Part shown: in pieces, positions 26,058 through 33,638 of the stretch
Layout of the letters: each line of letters opens with the position of its first letter
How positions within the stretch are numbered: position 1 is the stretch's first letter
Source: a virus
Direction: 5' to 3' (one strand)
Length of the DNA: 37,741 nucleotides
Virus record (IMG/VR): IMGVR_UViG_3300049783_000376
Location: 1 to 37,741 of that record
Made by a program: the position numbers and the translations under genes
The notes under the pieces: generated by a model
Database searches by the model: none
Told to the model about the DNA's origin: nothing
What the model saw: the letters and a program-made list of their open reading frames with translations, nothing else

Positions 26058-26906
26058 ATGGCAAAAGAACACTTTAAATTTAATTTCGAAGAGTGGATGG
26101 TTGAAGAACTTCTAGAAGGTAACAGCGATCACAAAGCATGGTATGAAGCAATGTGCGAAATACTTCCGTTATGGGAAGTAGACACAATTGAGCGTGTTGC
26201 AGGATTCATTGCACAATGCGGACACGAGTCTAGACACTTTAACGTATTAACAGAAAACTTAAACTACAGTGCATCTGCATTAAATAAAATATTTGGAAAA
26301 TACTTTGTACGAGCAGGAAGAGATCCGCAACCGTATCACAGACAACCAGAAAAAATTGCAAACATTATTTACGCTTCACGTATGGACAACGGCGACACTA
26401 ATAGCGGTGACGGTTGGAAGTTTCGCGGTGGTGGCATACTTCAGTTAACTGGGCGTTATAACTATACAGAGTTTGGTAAAGCAGTTGAGATGACACCAGA
26501 AGATGCAACAGATTACGTGCGTACTAAAAAAGGTGCGTTAGATAGTGCTTGCTGGTTTTGGGATACAAACAAGATTAACAAGTATTGCGACAATCAAGAT
26601 ATTGTTGGAATGACTAAGCGCATTAATGGCGGCACGATTGGATTAGAAGATCGTAAAAAGCATTACATACACGCTCTAGATGTATTAGGCGGCGACTATG
26701 AAGAACCAAAAGTCGATTATAATGTAACTGTACGTGTAGGATCACGTGGACCAGTTGTAGCGGAAGTACAAGAAAAACTTGGCCTAACTGCTGATGGTAT
26801 TTTTGGTCCAGGTACTGCACGAGCTGTTAAAAAATGGCAAAGCAAAAATGGATTAGGTGCTGACGGAATAGTAGGTCCTAAGACATTGGGAAAATTACTA
26901 GGTTAG
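26058..26906 (+). CDS. Endolysin: GH19 (chitinase-like) lysozyme with C-terminal peptidoglycan-binding domain, 282 aa
   Basis: GH19 catalytic domain at about residues 30-210: 'FIAQCGHESRHFN' with the likely general-acid Glu57, 'TENLNYSASAL', 'FRGGGILQLTGRYNYTEFG' (122-140), and 'MTKRINGG'. The C-terminal PG_binding_1 domain is at about 222-282, with 'GSRGPVVAEVQEKLGLTADG' and 'IFGPGTARAVKKWQ'. There is no signal peptide, so it needs a holin to reach the periplasm. It cuts the glycan strands of peptidoglycan (family knowledge). Inner and outer spanin genes follow directly, making a full Gram-negative lysis cluster. Confidence 0.92.
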   Translation: MAKEHFKFNFEEWMVEELLEGNSDHKAWYEAMCEILPLWEVDTIERVAGFIAQCGHESRHFNVLTENLNYSASALNKIFGKYFVRAGRDPQPYHRQPEKIANIIYASRMDNGDTNSGDGWKFRGGGILQLTGRYNYTEFGKAVEMTPEDATDYVRTKKGALDSACWFWDTNKINKYCDNQDIVGMTKRINGGTIGLEDRKKHYIHALDVLGGDYEEPKVDYNVTVRVGSRGPVVAEVQEKLGLTADGIFGPGTARAVKKWQSKNGLGADGIVGPKTLGKLLG

Positions 26907-26914
26907 GAACTAAA

Positions 26915-27379
26915 ATGGGATTAAAAATAGCAATAATATCGTTTGTAATAATGTCAACAATGGCCGGTGGGTTTTATTGGTACTACAACGATACACAAGA
27001 ACGTATGGCTATATTAATCCAAAATGAAGCAACTGCTAAGATAGCCGCACAGACTGCCGAAGCAACTAACCAAGCACTACTTAAAGATATTAAGGCGGCT
27101 AACGAGTCAATTACTAAAGTTAATGCGAAGTTTGCTGACATTAGACAACAAAACACAGTGTTAGCAACAAAACTTCAAAAGCATGATTTAGGTGTGTTAG
27201 CTTCGGCTAAGCCGGGCTTAGTAGAAAGAGTAGTAGACAGCGCAACTGGTAAAGCAGGGCGATGTTTTGAATTATTAAGTGGATCACCACTAACTGACAA
27301 TGAAAAGGAAGCGACGAATGCGAAACAGTTTAATAGCGAATGTCCTTGGCTGTGGCCTAGTAGTACTTCTTCTAAGTAG
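26915..27379 (+). CDS. Inner-membrane spanin (i-spanin, Rz-like), 154 aa
   Basis: N-terminal transmembrane anchor (about residues 4-24, 'KIAIISFVIMSTMAGGFYWY'), then a long Ala/Lys/Glu/Gln-rich helical region (about 27-95), likely a periplasmic coiled coil. The C-terminal segment 'GLVERVVDSATGKAGRCFEL' and the ending 'FNSECPWLW' contain two Cys. This layout, and the overlap with a lipoprotein gene in another frame, are classic for Rz-type spanins that fuse the inner and outer membranes at lysis. It starts 8 nt after the endolysin stop. Confidence 0.85.
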   Translation: MGLKIAIISFVIMSTMAGGFYWYYNDTQERMAILIQNEATAKIAAQTAEATNQALLKDIKAANESITKVNAKFADIRQQNTVLATKLQKHDLGVLASAKPGLVERVVDSATGKAGRCFELLSGSPLTDNEKEATNAKQFNSECPWLWPSSTSSK

Positions 27380-27788
27380 CTGTACTTCAATGCCTCAAGT
27401 TTTAGAGGTAAGTGCAAAGCCAATAGATAAGCCAGTACTTGTATTACCAAAAGTAGATCAGCTTAACATGAAAGATGTTAAGTGGATTGTTGTTACACCC
27501 GATAACTGGGAAGCCGCAGTTATTGAGTTAAAGAAAACAGGTAGACCTGTAGTACTGTTTGGATTAACTGATCAAGGATATGAAAATTTAGGTTTAAACT
27601 TTAGTGACATTAGAGCACTAGTACAACAACAGCAAACTATTATTGCCGCGTATGAAGGTTATTACAACGCTTCGGAACAAGCACTTGATAGCGCAAATGA
27701 TTCAATCGATGATATTAATTCAAAAGTAGACGCCGCAAACAAAACAAAGCCTGTTTCAGCTTGGGATAAGTTTAACCCCTTCGATTAA
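27318..27788 (+). CDS. Outer-membrane spanin lipoprotein (o-spanin, Rz1-like), 156 aa
   Basis: The start at 27318 has AAAAGGAA 7 nt upstream, giving a typical lipoprotein signal: 'MRNSLIANVLGCGLVVLLLS' then Ser-Cys, with Cys22 as the lipid-bearing residue (lipobox LSSC). The mature part has a globular section ('MKDVKWIVVTPDNWEAAVIE', 'VVLFGLTDQGYENLGLNFSD') and a C-terminal helix with 'QQQQTIIAAYEGYYNASEQA'. It overlaps the i-spanin gene by 62 nt in another frame. It is longer than lambda Rz1, so it probably spans much of the periplasm itself. Confidence 0.83.
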   Translation: MRNSLIANVLGCGLVVLLLSSCTSMPQVLEVSAKPIDKPVLVLPKVDQLNMKDVKWIVVTPDNWEAAVIELKKTGRPVVLFGLTDQGYENLGLNFSDIRALVQQQQTIIAAYEGYYNASEQALDSANDSIDDINSKVDAANKTKPVSAWDKFNPFD

Positions 27789-27799
27789 CGTAGATCATG

Positions 27800-27807
27800 C
27801 ATAAATA
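27800..27807 (+). promoter_or_regulatory. T4-type late promoter octamer CATAAATA
   Basis: CATAAATA ends 19 nt before the ATG at 27827, with SD AGGAG at 27816-27820; predicted leader about 14 nt. It drives the three small membrane-protein genes downstream of the spanins. Confidence 0.72.
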
Positions 27808-27826
27808 CATACAGTAGGAGAACTAT

Positions 27827-28075
27827 ATGGATTATCTTTGGATTTACACTAGTATTGCTGGCTCATTAATTGGTGCCGCGGCACTATTCTATATTAAAGA
27901 CACTAGACTTGGCCTTTGGGGCTATTCTAAGTTTGACCAAACATGTGATTGGTTACGAGACCGTTACGGTTGGACTTGGCTTAACCAAGATCCCGAAGCA
28001 TGGAAAAAAGTACATCCAAAAATATCCGCAAAAATTATAGAACTTGAAGCACGTATAGTCGAGTTGGAGAAGTAG
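27827..28075 (+). CDS. Small membrane protein of the lysis region, 82 aa
   Basis: One N-terminal transmembrane helix (about residues 4-24, 'LWIYTSIAGSLIGAAALFYI') followed by a Trp-rich, charged segment ('GYSKFDQTCDWLRDRYGWTW') and a short C-terminal helix. A late promoter and strong SD sit directly upstream. It lies 1 nt before the MscS-like gene, so the two are probably made together. Candidate holin accessory, antiholin or partner of the next protein; no family is recognised. Confidence 0.68.
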   Translation: MDYLWIYTSIAGSLIGAAALFYIKDTRLGLWGYSKFDQTCDWLRDRYGWTWLNQDPEAWKKVHPKISAKIIELEARIVELEK

Positions 28076-28076
28076 T

Positions 28077-28475
28077 ATGGATACTGTTGGTATGGATTTT
28101 GCTGAAATGATTATGCCATTTGGCACAGCATTACTTGCATTAGTTATTACACTAATGTTTAAAGATTATGCTACAGGAATTGCTAAAGGGTTAAAGTTCA
28201 GACTGAGTAGAGACTTCCAAGAAGGTGACAAAGTAATACTAGACGGAGAGCGAGCGTTAATTGTTAAAATAGGAAACTCTGTTACAGTGTTTGGTATTAC
28301 TAAAGAAGGCGGATCACTAGATGGTGATTACTGTTGGAGATATGTACCAAATGAGCGTATAGCTACTTTAAAATTAGAGAAGATTATATTTGATACTACA
28401 CCAATGTCTAATGGTAAACGTATTGATAAAAACAGTCAACTAATTGACGAACATATTAATGGGAATAATACATAA
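28077..28475 (+). CDS. MscS-core-like membrane protein, 132 aa
   Basis: One transmembrane helix (about 10-28, 'EMIMPFGTALLALVITLMF'), then an amphipathic 'KDYATGIAKGLKFRLSRDF', and 'QEGDKVILDGERALIVKIG', closing with 'YVPNERI' (89-95). This order matches the pore helix and beta domain of MscS ('NxAxGxxLxxFRPFxxGDxVxxxGxxGxVxxI' followed by 'IPNxxI'), but without TM1, TM2 or the large cytoplasmic domain: 132 residues against about 286. Its position after the spanins suggests a pore or lysis-timing role, or protection of the host from osmotic stress; both are inference. It overlaps the next gene by 1 nt. Confidence 0.6.
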   Translation: MDTVGMDFAEMIMPFGTALLALVITLMFKDYATGIAKGLKFRLSRDFQEGDKVILDGERALIVKIGNSVTVFGITKEGGSLDGDYCWRYVPNERIATLKLEKIIFDTTPMSNGKRIDKNSQLIDEHINGNNT

Positions 28476-28906
28476 TGCCACGTAAAAAACTAGAAGATTT
28501 AGAACCAGTTGCTAAAGAAACTCCTAAACCTAGAAAGCGCATTGCGCCAACGCCTGTAGAAACAATTACTTACCAAGAAGATGATTACGAAGCTGAAATT
28601 GTAACATCAAAAGAATCAACTACACGCAGAGTTAAATTGGACTTAGAAGTTGATACAAGTATTAAAGACTTAGGTCCTAATCCGTATGCTAAACTTATTC
28701 ACCTTGCTCATGCATTTGATCAGTGGAGAATTTTTCCACGTATTTTTATATCAGTTTATATTGTTTTACTGTACCAAGTTGTACATTGGTATATGAATTT
28801 AGGCGTAGACGCAACTATGGAACAATCAGGGTTAGTTAGTGTTGTTGTTGGTGCTGGAGCCGCTTGGTTTGGTCTATATACCGGATCTAGCAAAGGACGT
28901 AAATAA
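28475..28906 (+). CDS. Putative holin-like membrane protein, 143 aa
   Basis: A basic, Pro/Glu-rich N-terminal region (1-65), then two hydrophobic helices: about 87-108 ('FPRIFISVYIVLLYQVVHWY') and about 118-136 ('SGLVSVVVGAGAAWFGLYTG'), and a basic tail 'SSKGRK'. The two-helix, short-loop, basic-tail plan is holin-like. 'FDQWRIFPR' and 'GAGAAWFGLY' are familiar from marine T4-like phages. It starts in a TAATG overlap with the MscS-like gene. It is the best holin candidate in the window, but no T4 gpt homologue is visible, so the call rests on topology and location. Confidence 0.62.
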   Translation: MPRKKLEDLEPVAKETPKPRKRIAPTPVETITYQEDDYEAEIVTSKESTTRRVKLDLEVDTSIKDLGPNPYAKLIHLAHAFDQWRIFPRIFISVYIVLLYQVVHWYMNLGVDATMEQSGLVSVVVGAGAAWFGLYTGSSKGRK

Positions 28907-28910
28907 GCTC

Positions 28911-28918
28911 GATAAGTA
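28911..28918 (+). promoter_or_regulatory. Late-type octamer GATAAGTA placed for a leaderless dnaJ mRNA
   Basis: GATAAGTA is followed by exactly 5 nt (CTAGT) and then the ATG at 28924. With T4 late geometry the first transcribed base would be the A of the start codon. No SD lies within 20 nt; AAAGGA at 28892-28897 is too far. Confidence 0.55.
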
Positions 28919-28923
28919 CTAGT

Positions 28924-29727
28924 ATGGATTACTATAATATACTAGGCGTCAACAGAGGCGCAGATAACAACGAACTTAAACATGCATATAAAAAAGCAAG
29001 TATGAAACATCATCCTGACAGGGGCGGTGATGCAGAGAAGTTCAAAGAAGTTAACGAAGCATACTCTACTTTAAAAGATCCCCAAAAACGCCAACAGTAC
29101 GATAATCCACAAGCACAAGCACAGTTTAATACCCAAAATATGAATGGCAACTTTGGCGACATATTTGCTCAGTTTGGATTTAGACAACAACAGCAACAAC
29201 AGCGAAACCCAGACGTAACTATTGCTGTTGATATTACACTAGAAGAATGTGTAACTGGTAAACAAGTACTTGCGACATTTAGACTACGAAACGGACGAGA
29301 AGAGACAGTCGACATTAATATTCCACCTGGTGCAATAAATGGAAATCAGGTTAGGTATCAAGGGCTTGGGGAAGAAATAATACCCGGACCTCGTGGTAAC
29401 TTAATTGTACAAATACAAGTACAGCGACATTCTATGTTTGATCGCGATGGGCATAATTTAATTATGCGGCACAGGATTAGTGTAATAGATTTGTTATTAG
29501 GATGTCAGGATGATATACCGACCATAGAAGGAACTAAAATTAGGTTAACAATACCGGCTGGTACAAAGCCTGGAGTAACGTTTAATGTTACAGGTCATGG
29601 CTTGCCAGAAGTAAATACAAACAGACGGGGCAACATGTTTGTAACACTTGACGCATATACACCGTTACTTAACGACCCAGTTGACTTAATAAAATTAAAA
29701 GAGATCAAAGACAATTTACTAAAGTAA
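28924..29727 (+). CDS. dnaJ: DnaJ-like (type B, Hsp40) cochaperone, 267 aa
   Basis: J-domain at residues 1-60: 'DYYNILGVNRGADNNELKHA', the HPD motif at 30-32, and 'FKEVNEAYSTLKDPQKRQQY'. A Gln-rich linker (about 66-95) replaces the G/F region, with no CxxCxGxG zinc module. Two beta-type C-terminal domains follow ('VDINIPPGAINGNQVRYQG' and 'GTKIRLTIPAGTKPG'), so this is a CbpA-like type B protein. It should recruit the host DnaK for phage protein folding or complex remodelling. It lacks an SD and has a late octamer 5 nt before the ATG. The next gene, a ClpA-like ATPase, makes this a chaperone pair. Confidence 0.9.
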   Translation: MDYYNILGVNRGADNNELKHAYKKASMKHHPDRGGDAEKFKEVNEAYSTLKDPQKRQQYDNPQAQAQFNTQNMNGNFGDIFAQFGFRQQQQQQRNPDVTIAVDITLEECVTGKQVLATFRLRNGREETVDINIPPGAINGNQVRYQGLGEEIIPGPRGNLIVQIQVQRHSMFDRDGHNLIMRHRISVIDLLLGCQDDIPTIEGTKIRLTIPAGTKPGVTFNVTGHGLPEVNTNRRGNMFVTLDAYTPLLNDPVDLIKLKEIKDNLLK

Positions 29728-29730
29728 GTC

Positions 29731-29759
29731 TTGACTTATTAGCATATTGTTGTTATAAT
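29731..29759 (+). promoter_or_regulatory. Sigma70-type early promoter for clpA
   Basis: TTGACT (29731-29736), 17 bp, TATAAT (29754-29759), identical in boxes and spacer to the promoters at 20215 and 21501. The leader is about 28 nt with a weak SD (AAAGG, 29778-29782). It separates early clpA expression from the late dnaJ gene just upstream. Confidence 0.88.
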
Positions 29760-29793
29760 AAACAGTACATTAAATTTAAAGGTAAAAGAAATA

Positions 29794-32034
29794 ATGGTAG
29801 AACCAAGCGAAGCATTACAAGCAGTTTTTGATAAGGCAGTGAAGGATGCTAAAAAATTACAACACGAATATGTAACAATTGAACATTTATTATATGCGAT
29901 GCTATGTGAGCAAGAGTTGGCAGCGGCACTTACTGGTTTTGGTGCAGACTTAGATTATGTAAAAACAAATCTAGAACACCATCTTAAGAATAACTGTGAC
30001 GACCAGAAAATGGAAGTTACAAAATACAAGCCTAAGAAAACACAAACGGTAGAACGTGTATTAAACAGAGCATTTACACAAACACTATTCAGCGGTAGAG
30101 CTAATATTGAACTAACTGACGTTATTCTTAGTGTGCTAAGTGAAAAGAAAAGTGTAGGTTGCTACTGGCTTGAAAAAGGTGGTGTAGACAAAGAAAAGTT
30201 TAACGAATTTATTAACGCTGATACAGATGAAGAGTTTGCAGACGAAAATGCAAGCCAAGCTGATCGTGCGCTACGTGCATTTACAACTGATCTTAATAGT
30301 GAGGTTGAAGACAATAAAATTGATCCCGTCATTGGCCGAGCTGAAGAGCTTGATAGTATTGCACTATCGTTGGGCCGTCGACAGAAAAATAACGTATTGC
30401 TTGTTGGTGATCCGGGTGTTGGTAAAACTGCTATTGCAGAAGGACTTGCGTACAAGATTGTTAACAAAGAATGTCCTGAGTTTTTACAAGAATATCGTGT
30501 ATATAACTTAGACATTGGTGCTATGCTTGCTGGTAGTAAGTATCGTGGAGACTTTGAAGAACGTTTTAAATTAGTGCTTGCTGGCATTAAGAAGAAAGGC
30601 AAGACTATCATATTCATCGACGAAGCACATATGATGAGCGGTGCTGGTGCGTCAGGTGGCGGTGGTAGCAATGACCTTGCTAACATGCTCAAGCCTGTAC
30701 TTTCTAAAGGTAACATTAAAGTTGTTGCTTCAACTACTTGGGAAGAATATCGTAAGTTCTTTGAGAAGGATCGTGCATTAATGCGTCGATTCCAGCGTGT
30801 AACAGTTGATGAGCCTAGTGCAGAAGTAACTAGTGATATCCTACATGGTATTAAGAAGTATTACGAAGAGTTTCATGATACTACTATTACCGACGAAGCT
30901 ATTGCAGAAGCAATCAAGCTAAGTGTTAAGTATCAGAATGACAAGAAGTTACCAGATAAAGCAATTGACTTAATTGACGTAGCATGTTCACGCTTTAACC
31001 TTAAAGAACACGAAGGTGAAAAAGTTATTGATGCGGCAAGTGTACAGTTTGAACTTGCTAAGATCATTAAAATGCCTGAAGAGCAAGTTGCTGAAAAAGA
31101 AACTGAAAACTTGATGAACCTTGAAGCTAATCTTAAGAAAGTTGTATACGGACAAGACGATGCTATTGAAGGCATTGTTGATAAGATCCTTGTTAGTCAA
31201 GCAGGTCTTAAGCCTGATGATAAACCAATTGGTAGCTTTGTGTTTATGGGCCCAACTGGTACTGGTAAGACAGAAACAGCTAAACAACTTGCTACGCAAC
31301 TTGGGGTAAACTTAGTAAGGTTTGATATGAGTGAATATCAAGAGCGTCATAGTGTTGCTAAACTAATTGGTAGCCCTCCAGGTTATGTAGGACACGAGGA
31401 TAATGCAGGACAACTTATTGTTAAACTGCAAGAAAATCCTAACTGTGTGCTTCTGCTTGATGAGATTGAAAAAGCACATCCAGATGTATCACAAATCTTG
31501 TTGCAAGTTATGGACAATGGTAAGATCACAGGATCTAATGGTAAAGAAGCAGATGCACGTAACTGTGTACTAATTCTTACTACTAACTTAGGTGCTCGTG
31601 ACGCAGAAAAGAACACTATTGGCTTCAATGAAAGTGCAGAAAATGTACAAGACGATACTGCATTAAAAGCGTTCTTTGCTCCTGAGTTTAGAAATAGACT
31701 TGACGGTGTTATTACGTTTGGCAAGTTGACTAAAGAAGTAATGATGAAGATTGTTGGTAAGTTCCTTGTTGAACTTAAAGGAATGGTTAATAGTAAAAAC
31801 ATTAGCATTACAATTACTGACGAAGCACTTGACTACTTAGTTGACAAAGGCTTTGATGCTAAGATGGGTGCAAGACCATTACAGCGTGTTATTGATAAAG
31901 ACATTAAACGTCCGCTATCAAGACAAATGTTATTCGGCGCTCTTAAGAACGGTGGCGCTGTATCTATTAGCATTAAAGACGGCGAGATCGTTTTAGTGTC
32001 CGAAGTTAAAGAAGAAATAGTTGAGACAATTTGA
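29794..32034 (+). CDS. clpA: ClpA-like AAA+ unfoldase with a ClpP-docking loop, 746 aa
   Basis: Full ClpA layout. An N-domain (1-140) with 'HEYVTIEHLLYAML'. D1 has Walker A 'GDPGVGKT' (205-212), Walker B 'IIFIDEAH' (272-279) and pore loop 'GSKYRG' (247-252). D2 has Walker A 'GPTGTGKT' (486-493), Walker B 'VLLLDEIE' (552-559) and pore 'GYVG' (530-533). There is no ClpB-type middle domain, and the length is close to E. coli ClpA (758). 'NTIGF' (IGF at 609-611) stands where ClpA has its IGL ClpP-binding loop, just before 'FAPEFRNRLD'. It can thus be predicted to feed chosen proteins to the host ClpP (inference). No phage ClpP is seen. It has its own early promoter. Confidence 0.92.
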   Translation: MVEPSEALQAVFDKAVKDAKKLQHEYVTIEHLLYAMLCEQELAAALTGFGADLDYVKTNLEHHLKNNCDDQKMEVTKYKPKKTQTVERVLNRAFTQTLFSGRANIELTDVILSVLSEKKSVGCYWLEKGGVDKEKFNEFINADTDEEFADENASQADRALRAFTTDLNSEVEDNKIDPVIGRAEELDSIALSLGRRQKNNVLLVGDPGVGKTAIAEGLAYKIVNKECPEFLQEYRVYNLDIGAMLAGSKYRGDFEERFKLVLAGIKKKGKTIIFIDEAHMMSGAGASGGGGSNDLANMLKPVLSKGNIKVVASTTWEEYRKFFEKDRALMRRFQRVTVDEPSAEVTSDILHGIKKYYEEFHDTTITDEAIAEAIKLSVKYQNDKKLPDKAIDLIDVACSRFNLKEHEGEKVIDAASVQFELAKIIKMPEEQVAEKETENLMNLEANLKKVVYGQDDAIEGIVDKILVSQAGLKPDDKPIGSFVFMGPTGTGKTETAKQLATQLGVNLVRFDMSEYQERHSVAKLIGSPPGYVGHEDNAGQLIVKLQENPNCVLLLDEIEKAHPDVSQILLQVMDNGKITGSNGKEADARNCVLILTTNLGARDAEKNTIGFNESAENVQDDTALKAFFAPEFRNRLDGVITFGKLTKEVMMKIVGKFLVELKGMVNSKNISITITDEALDYLVDKGFDAKMGARPLQRVIDKDIKRPLSRQMLFGALKNGGAVSISIKDGEIVLVSEVKEEIVETI

Positions 32035-32692
32035 GACAACTAAGTTATTTTACGATACGTACCTTTACAAAGTATCGATAACTTGTCCGATAGCGTCGAT
32101 CTTTAGAGAGAAACAACTCTCTAAAGCTCGCGGCGTACTTGACGATTTCTACACACAATTAGATAACCGCGGATTTATTACTGATAAATGGGGCCAGCGA
32201 ACTAAGACTATTAGTATATCTACGCTGATCCACGCATGTCATCTGTACAATGAGTTTTCAACTCAAAAACAAAGCAGTTATAAACTAAGAATTGAAAGTC
32301 CGACTATAGTAGTATACTCAAATGACCTTTATTGGATCGAACATCTAGTAAGTACAGTTGATCATGTTACAGAAATTTGGAAACCTGCTGACAGTAGTTC
32401 TGTACACTTACTAGAGCCTAATGTTATTATTAGCAACGGTCCAATTGAATTTGAATATAAAGTTACTGTTGGTACTGACGTAGATAGTTCGTTTGCAGGA
32501 TGGGCTAGAAAGAATCCAGACAAAGTTAAAGCTGGAAGGGTATTTTTAAATTTAGTTGAAGCTAACAATTATGTTAACGGAATGTACTTTTACTGTAGAG
32601 ATATGAAAATATTACAGTTTGTTAATATCATAATCGGAGGCGCAATTAGGCGTGTCGATAAATTTATTAACAAGTCCGATATTGATAAATAG
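32021..32692 (+). CDS. Conserved phage protein of unknown function, 223 aa
   Basis: The start is uncertain: the TTG at 32021 overlaps the end of clpA by 14 nt and has no clear SD; the first in-frame ATG is about 185 codons further in, so it cannot be the start. The region 'TKLFYDTYLYKVSITCPIAS' and 'LSKARGVLDDFYTQLDNRGF' is followed by a mixed alpha/beta protein with 'RIESPTIVVYSNDLYWIEHL' and a C-terminal 'GGAIRRVDKFI'. I know this type from marine T4-like phages, always annotated as hypothetical as far as I recall. No catalytic motif. Its stop overlaps a late octamer serving the next gene. Confidence 0.72.
   Translation: MRQFETTKLFYDTYLYKVSITCPIASIFREKQLSKARGVLDDFYTQLDNRGFITDKWGQRTKTISISTLIHACHLYNEFSTQKQSSYKLRIESPTIVVYSNDLYWIEHLVSTVDHVTEIWKPADSSSVHLLEPNVIISNGPIEFEYKVTVGTDVDSSFAGWARKNPDKVKAGRVFLNLVEANNYVNGMYFYCRDMKILQFVNIIIGGAIRRVDKFINKSDIDK
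32684..32691 (+). promoter_or_regulatory. Late octamer GATAAATA placed for a leaderless mRNA
   Basis: GATAAATA overlaps the preceding stop codon and is followed by exactly 5 nt (GTTAT) and the ATG at 32697. No SD is present. The same octamer-to-ATG distance occurs at 28911 and 36063. Confidence 0.58.
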
Positions 32693-32696
32693 TTAT

Positions 32697-33035
32697 ATGG
32701 CAAACAGCGAAACAATATTAACGACAAACACACACCCAGGAGATAGTACAGTTGTCACTATTACTGGCTCAGCATTTAAAGGTGATGGTTACTACGGACG
32801 TAGTGACGGCATTCATACTGTGCAATATGATTTAAATAGTTTTATAGGAACTATTAAGATGCAAGGCACATTAGCTACTACGCCCACTGACAGCGATTAT
32901 TTTGATATTATAAGTACTACGGAAACGAGTACTACGGGTGCATCAATATACAACTTTACTGGTAACTATGTTTGGGTTAGAACAGTAGTAACGTATACCA
33001 ATGGTGCAGTAACAAGTATTAAATTAAATCATTAG
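32697..33035 (+). CDS. Small structural-type protein, 112 aa
   Basis: The ATG at 32697 is preferred over the upstream in-frame ATG at 32652, which lies inside the previous gene; a late octamer also sits 5 nt before 32697. The product is a single beta-rich domain with 'GDGYYGRSDGIHTVQYDLNS', then 'FIGTIKMQGTLA', and 'NFTGNYVWVRTVVTYTNGAV'. This resembles small virion decoration or fibre-associated proteins of marine T4-like phages. No Cys or catalytic motif. The function is inferred from style and from the promoter class. Confidence 0.72.
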   Translation: MANSETILTTNTHPGDSTVVTITGSAFKGDGYYGRSDGIHTVQYDLNSFIGTIKMQGTLATTPTDSDYFDIISTTETSTTGASIYNFTGNYVWVRTVVTYTNGAVTSIKLNH

Positions 33036-33043
33036 GAATTATA

Positions 33044-33637
33044 ATGGAACATTTTGTAAACATAGTAATGGACAAAAAAGAAGGACTGACAGAGTCGCTA
33101 GACGAGTCAATATTTCCTAACTCATTAGTATTTGAGTCAGTTGAAGGCGCAACTATATACCAGATTCCATTACAAAGAGAATTATCAGAAACTGAAGCAG
33201 ACGAATATGCAGAGCGACTAACAGCCTACATGTTCTCCGAAGGATATGACGATTTTGATATCGAAGTATCAATGTCTAATGAAGATGCTATTGATGAAGA
33301 AACGTTTGAAGACGATGATGAGTTTTATGCAGAGTACGGCACTATGTGGTACAATGAAGATGACGACATGGACGAAGCAGAATACCAAGGACGTAAAGTT
33401 AAACTAGGCAAGCCTATGCAAGGCGATGTTAAGAAGTTTAAAGTTTATGTTAAAGATCCCAAAACAGGTAATACTAAAAAAGTAAACTTTGGACACGGCG
33501 GAAGCAGTGTTAAAGGTAAAGCTATGAGTATTAAAAAGAACAACCCAGCGGCAAGGCGCTCATTTAGAGCTAGACATAATTGTGACAATCCAGGGCCACG
33601 TACTAAAGCACGTTACTGGTCATGCAGGAAATGGTAA
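33044..33637 (+). CDS. Conserved phage protein with acidic middle and basic C-terminal domain, 197 aa
   Basis: Residues 1-75 form an alpha/beta domain ('QIPLQRELSETEADEYAERL'). Residues 78-113 are strongly acidic (runs of Asp and Glu). Residues 114-197 are basic, with 'YQGRKVKLGKPMQG', 'KKFKVYVKDPKTGN' and the ending 'RARHNCDNPGP...ARYWSCRKW' (Cys180 and Cys194). That C-terminal unit recurs in marine T4-like phages. Acid plus base segments suggest a scaffold, prohead or nucleic-acid-associated role, but this is inference. SD-like TTAGGA lies before the ATG. Confidence 0.72.
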   Translation: MEHFVNIVMDKKEGLTESLDESIFPNSLVFESVEGATIYQIPLQRELSETEADEYAERLTAYMFSEGYDDFDIEVSMSNEDAIDEETFEDDDEFYAEYGTMWYNEDDDMDEAEYQGRKVKLGKPMQGDVKKFKVYVKDPKTGNTKKVNFGHGGSSVKGKAMSIKKNNPAARRSFRARHNCDNPGPRTKARYWSCRKW

Positions 33638-33638
33638 T

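Noticed and set aside
32652-32696. Upstream ATG for the 112-aa protein
   Set aside because: It would lie inside the preceding gene without an SD, while the ATG at 32697 is right after that gene's stop and 5 nt from a late octamer.
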